Source: Bacteroidota bacterium (lineage in GTDB: Bacteria; Bacteroidota; Ignavibacteria; SZUA-365). From it: a stretch of 36,475 nucleotides of DNA. A model generated the notes under the pieces. That model had not been told where the DNA came from and made no database searches. It saw only the letters and a list, made by a program, of their open reading frames with translations. Position 1 is the stretch's first letter, and the number at the start of each line of letters is the position of its first letter. The translations under genes were made by a program, and so were the position numbers. Positions 33,986 to 36,475 of the stretch are shown here, piece by piece. The stretch covers positions 1 through 36,475 of the forward strand of contig QKAF01000043.1 in NCBI GenBank assembly GCA_003246455.1, written 5' to 3'.

Positions 33986-36400
33986 TCAGCGAGCGTCGCC
34001 GAGATACACGAAGGCCGCCCAGTAGTACGGGAACGTCCAGTCTTCGTCCTCGCCCTGCGCGAGCATGTCGAGGGCGGCGCGGCGCGCGGCCTGCATCTTG
34101 CTCATGCCGCCGCGCAGCCAGGCACGGTAGAAATTCCGCATCCAGGTCAGCGTGGCGGCGTCATCCACCACCCAGAGCGAGGCGATCACGGACGGTGTCC
34201 CCGCGTACATGAACGAACGGGTCAGACCGACCAGGTCATCGCCGGCCGTGAACGCTCCTTCTCCGCCCGAAAGCTGCGCGGTCTGGCACGCACTGAGCGT
34301 GACCAGTACGGCATTGAGGTCGAGATTGAAGATCTTGGCGACGGTCAGATCGCCGTCGTTGACGCTGTCGGGATGCGCCGCGGCCAGAAGGATGCGCGAC
34401 TGCATGGGATTGTCCTTGTTCAGTTCCCCGTGCGTGGCGAAATGCAGCAGATCGCGCGAGCCCATCACCCCTTTGACGACGCTTTCTTCCGCAGCTTCAC
34501 GCTTGAGCACGAGAGCATCGCCCGCATACCGGGCAACCGTGTCGGCTTCGATCAGCGCCCCGTCGAGCGGATGGCGCCGGTACTTTGCATCGGCATACAG
34601 CGGATCACCGACGATGAGCGCCGTGGCGGCGCGGTGCACGTCCTTCTGCATCGCAAAGCCCAGCACGCTGGCAGACGGAAGGTAGGCCACGGCGTAGTCC
34701 TCGATGAGGTAGCGGGGACGCACCACGTGCCGGTCCGCCGAGAAATCTATCCCGAGCGGAGTAACGAGTGCCTGGAACGGCAGGTGATGCAGAGGGCCGT
34801 GGGGAACGACGTACAGCTGGGTGACTCCCCGAAGGGCCGGCGCGACAGGCGCGACGAGCAGGGAGTACATGTTCAGGAGTTCGTATTGCCACGATGGATC
34901 CGTTTTCTCGGCATACCATGCGCGAAGCGCTTCCTCGCTGCCCGCATTCCTGCCGAGCCGCTGCTCGCGAATGAACCCCAGCTTTTTCATCGGGAAATCG
35001 TAGTAGAGGCTGCGGCGCACTTTTTCGATCGCCTTGTCGAGATTGAAATCGGGATCGAATTCGAGGCGACGGACGAGGACCGTGTCCCGCCGCACGAGAA
35101 AAACAAAGGACGCGGCTTCGCCCACGAAATACTCGAGCACTGCGGTACTGTCGTCGAGCATTGCCTGCAGGCGAGGCAAGGGCACGGGGTCGATGCTCTT
35201 GACGGACGCATATTCCGGATCGGCATGACGGAGTTCCGCGAGCGTCTCCTGATGTTCGGCGATGGCTTTGCCCAGGGCGTCGCTGCTGTCGGTGCTGCGT
35301 ACGAGATCGGAGATCCGCTGCTGAAGTTGCTGTTCGCGCTGTACGAGCCGCTCGACCTCCGGCGGACGCTCCTTCCCCTCGCCGATCGCCTTGTTCCCGA
35401 GCAGATCGAGGAACGAACGCGCTTTCGCTCGTTCGACGTACTCGAAGGCGCGGCTGACCTCGCCCCGCGTCACGAGAATGTTGATCAGGTTTTCATAGAT
35501 GAAAAATTTGCTCGAAATAAAGCTGGTGCGAATATCCACCGACGAGAGATTTCCGCGCAGCTCTTCGAGAATCTCGATGCTTTTTTCGAGCACGTCCGCA
35601 GCCTCGTCGAGGCGTCCGAGCCGCTGGGCCAGCACGCCGATGTTCCCGAGCGCGAGCGCGCGCTGCACGCGGAAACCGTCCCGCGCATAGATCTCCTCGG
35701 CCCGGCGATAGCAGACGATGGAACTGTCGAGGGCATTGTCGAGCGAATAGTTGTTGCCGAGGTTCAGCCATGCGTCTCCCGTCGGATACAGCGCGAGGGA
35801 GCGCAGGAAACAGCCCTGTGCGATTTGATGAAGATGCAGGGCAGCAGTGGTGTCTCCCCCGGCGAGACGAACGATCGCGTGCTGATGATACACGTCACCG
35901 AGGTTATACAGCGAAATGGCGGCATGGTAGGTGTCGCCGCGCGCGCTGTCGTAGGCGTGGACATTGCGAAACAGCTGCTCCGCGTCCGCGAAGCGCCCGG
36001 CGCCCTTGTACACCACCCCGGTGTTGCTCAGCACGTTTTGCCGTTCGTCGAACCACCGGCGGTCGACCGGAATTCGCAGACTGTCGCCGCGCGCGATGCC
36101 CTGTTCGAGCAAGGCAAGGCTGCGCTGATAATGCTTCAGCGCGGCGTCCGCCTGTTCGTAGGCCAGCTGAATGCTCCCGAGCCATTTTTCGGACTGTGCC
36201 TCGAGGAGAAGATCCGCCGTGCTCGCGGCCTCGTCGCGGAGATCCGTAAAGTGTTTTTCCGCGCGATCGAACTCCGCCCGGTCATACAGCGCCCGGCCCG
36301 AGACGATGCGCGGATCTTCGGGTGCAAGATCGCTTCCTCCGCCGCAGGCGGTGAACAGGATTCCGGCAATCAGCAGCGCCAGGTGAATGCGGCGTTTCAT
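33986..36400 (-). CDS. Predicted lipoprotein with TPR repeats and a CHAT caspase-like protease domain
   Basis: An 804-residue protein. The signal ends in LFTACGGG (Cys19), a probable but not perfect lipobox. Residues 30-330 are TPR repeats (ALYDRAEFDRAEKHFTDL, YNLGDVYHQHAIVRLAGGDT, ALALGNIGVLAQRLGRLDEA). A coiled-coil stretch follows (VQREQQLQQRISDLV). The CHAT domain fills about 400-804, with the catalytic His657 in HFATHGEL and Cys705 in TLSACQTAQLSGGEG, both intact. CHAT proteases cut partner proteins, often in programmed death or defence; a secreted, membrane-attached one would act outside the cytoplasm. Its ATG overlaps the preceding gene's stop (ATGA). Substrate unknown. Confidence 0.9.
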   Translation of the reverse strand: MKRRIHLALLIAGILFTACGGGSDLAPEDPRIVSGRALYDRAEFDRAEKHFTDLRDEAASTADLLLEAQSEKWLGSIQLAYEQADAALKHYQRSLALLEQGIARGDSLRIPVDRRWFDERQNVLSNTGVVYKGAGRFADAEQLFRNVHAYDSARGDTYHAAISLYNLGDVYHQHAIVRLAGGDTTAALHLHQIAQGCFLRSLALYPTGDAWLNLGNNYSLDNALDSSIVCYRRAEEIYARDGFRVQRALALGNIGVLAQRLGRLDEAADVLEKSIEILEELRGNLSSVDIRTSFISSKFFIYENLINILVTRGEVSRAFEYVERAKARSFLDLLGNKAIGEGKERPPEVERLVQREQQLQQRISDLVRSTDSSDALGKAIAEHQETLAELRHADPEYASVKSIDPVPLPRLQAMLDDSTAVLEYFVGEAASFVFLVRRDTVLVRRLEFDPDFNLDKAIEKVRRSLYYDFPMKKLGFIREQRLGRNAGSEEALRAWYAEKTDPSWQYELLNMYSLLVAPVAPALRGVTQLYVVPHGPLHHLPFQALVTPLGIDFSADRHVVRPRYLIEDYAVAYLPSASVLGFAMQKDVHRAATALIVGDPLYADAKYRRHPLDGALIEADTVARYAGDALVLKREAAEESVVKGVMGSRDLLHFATHGELNKDNPMQSRILLAAAHPDSVNDGDLTVAKIFNLDLNAVLVTLSACQTAQLSGGEGAFTAGDDLVGLTRSFMYAGTPSVIASLWVVDDAATLTWMRNFYRAWLRGGMSKMQAARRAALDMLAQGEDEDWTFPYYWAAFVYLGDAR

Positions 36401-36475
36401 TTCCCGATGTATGCCCCGGGCATACGGTTGAACAACGGCGCGAGCGTGGAGACCTGGTTTCCGAAACGAAGGAAC
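36397..36475 (-). CDS. C-terminal end of an unknown protein upstream of the CHAT gene
   Basis: The last 25 codons of a minus-strand gene, ending MPGAYIGK and a TGA that overlaps the CHAT ATG by 4 nt. The frame is open to the window edge. Too little remains to name it. The coupling makes it a candidate partner or substrate of the CHAT protease. Confidence 0.55.
   Translation of the reverse strand, partial: FLRFGNQVSTLAPLFNRMPGAYIGK

Overview
The window is a 36.5 kb, GC-rich, densely coded piece of chromosome. Every convincing gene (about 30) lies on the minus strand. Two proteins end in type IX secretion (T9SS) type-A sorting domains. The window also has a complete-looking Ccm cytochrome c maturation set, LPS heptose genes, BamD, a TamB-like protein and beta-barrel outer-membrane proteins. 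Together these indicate a Gram-negative member of the Bacteroidota/Chlorobiota/Ignavibacteriota/Rhodothermota (FCB) group with c-type cytochromes. The exact lineage cannot be fixed without rRNA or a search. I saw no tRNA, rRNA, CRISPR, transposase or prophage gene, and no gene-free gap exceeds 300 bases.

Layout in transcription order (right to left). 36475-33115: the tail of an unknown gene overlaps a lipoprotein-type TPR-CHAT protein; then a gap with a 12-bp palindrome and a seven-copy heptamer tandem repeat; then a secreted protein of unknown function overlapping folC. 33133-27057: folC, a structured gap, rho, and a four-carbon acyl-CoA set (thiolase, 3-hydroxyacyl-CoA dehydrogenase, acyl-CoA dehydrogenase). 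26961-25650: two tandem paralogous beta-barrel proteins, each followed by its own intrinsic terminator. 25399-20377: lemA, a TPM-domain protein, a calcium-repeat-like lipoprotein, a nitrilase-family amidohydrolase, an unknown membrane-anchored protein, bamD and a hot-dog acyl-CoA thioesterase, mostly joined by 1-4 nt start/stop overlaps. 20323-11036: a ccm cluster in the order metalloprotease 2, ccmA, ccmB, metalloprotease 1, ccmC, ccmD, ccmE, terminator, ccmF. 10791-1: an aminotransferase with its own terminator, then a dienelactone-hydrolase-like protein, rfaE1, rfaE2, tamB, rnr and the 5' part of coaX in one tight run.

The most unusual parts are these. Two paralogous, probably T9SS-exported HEFHH metalloproteases bracket ccmAB inside the cytochrome c maturation cluster. 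That cluster is a variant System I with a CxxxY-type CcmE, a CcmC carrying a roughly 95-residue inserted soluble segment, a 40-aa CcmD and a terminator between ccmE and ccmF. The dienelactone-hydrolase-like protein has an aspartate at the nucleophile position and an arginine where the catalytic histidine is expected. CoaX lacks the aspartate of its first phosphate-binding motif. The envelope theme (LPS heptose, TamB, BamD, beta-barrels, secreted proteases, lipoproteins, haem handling) runs through most of the window.
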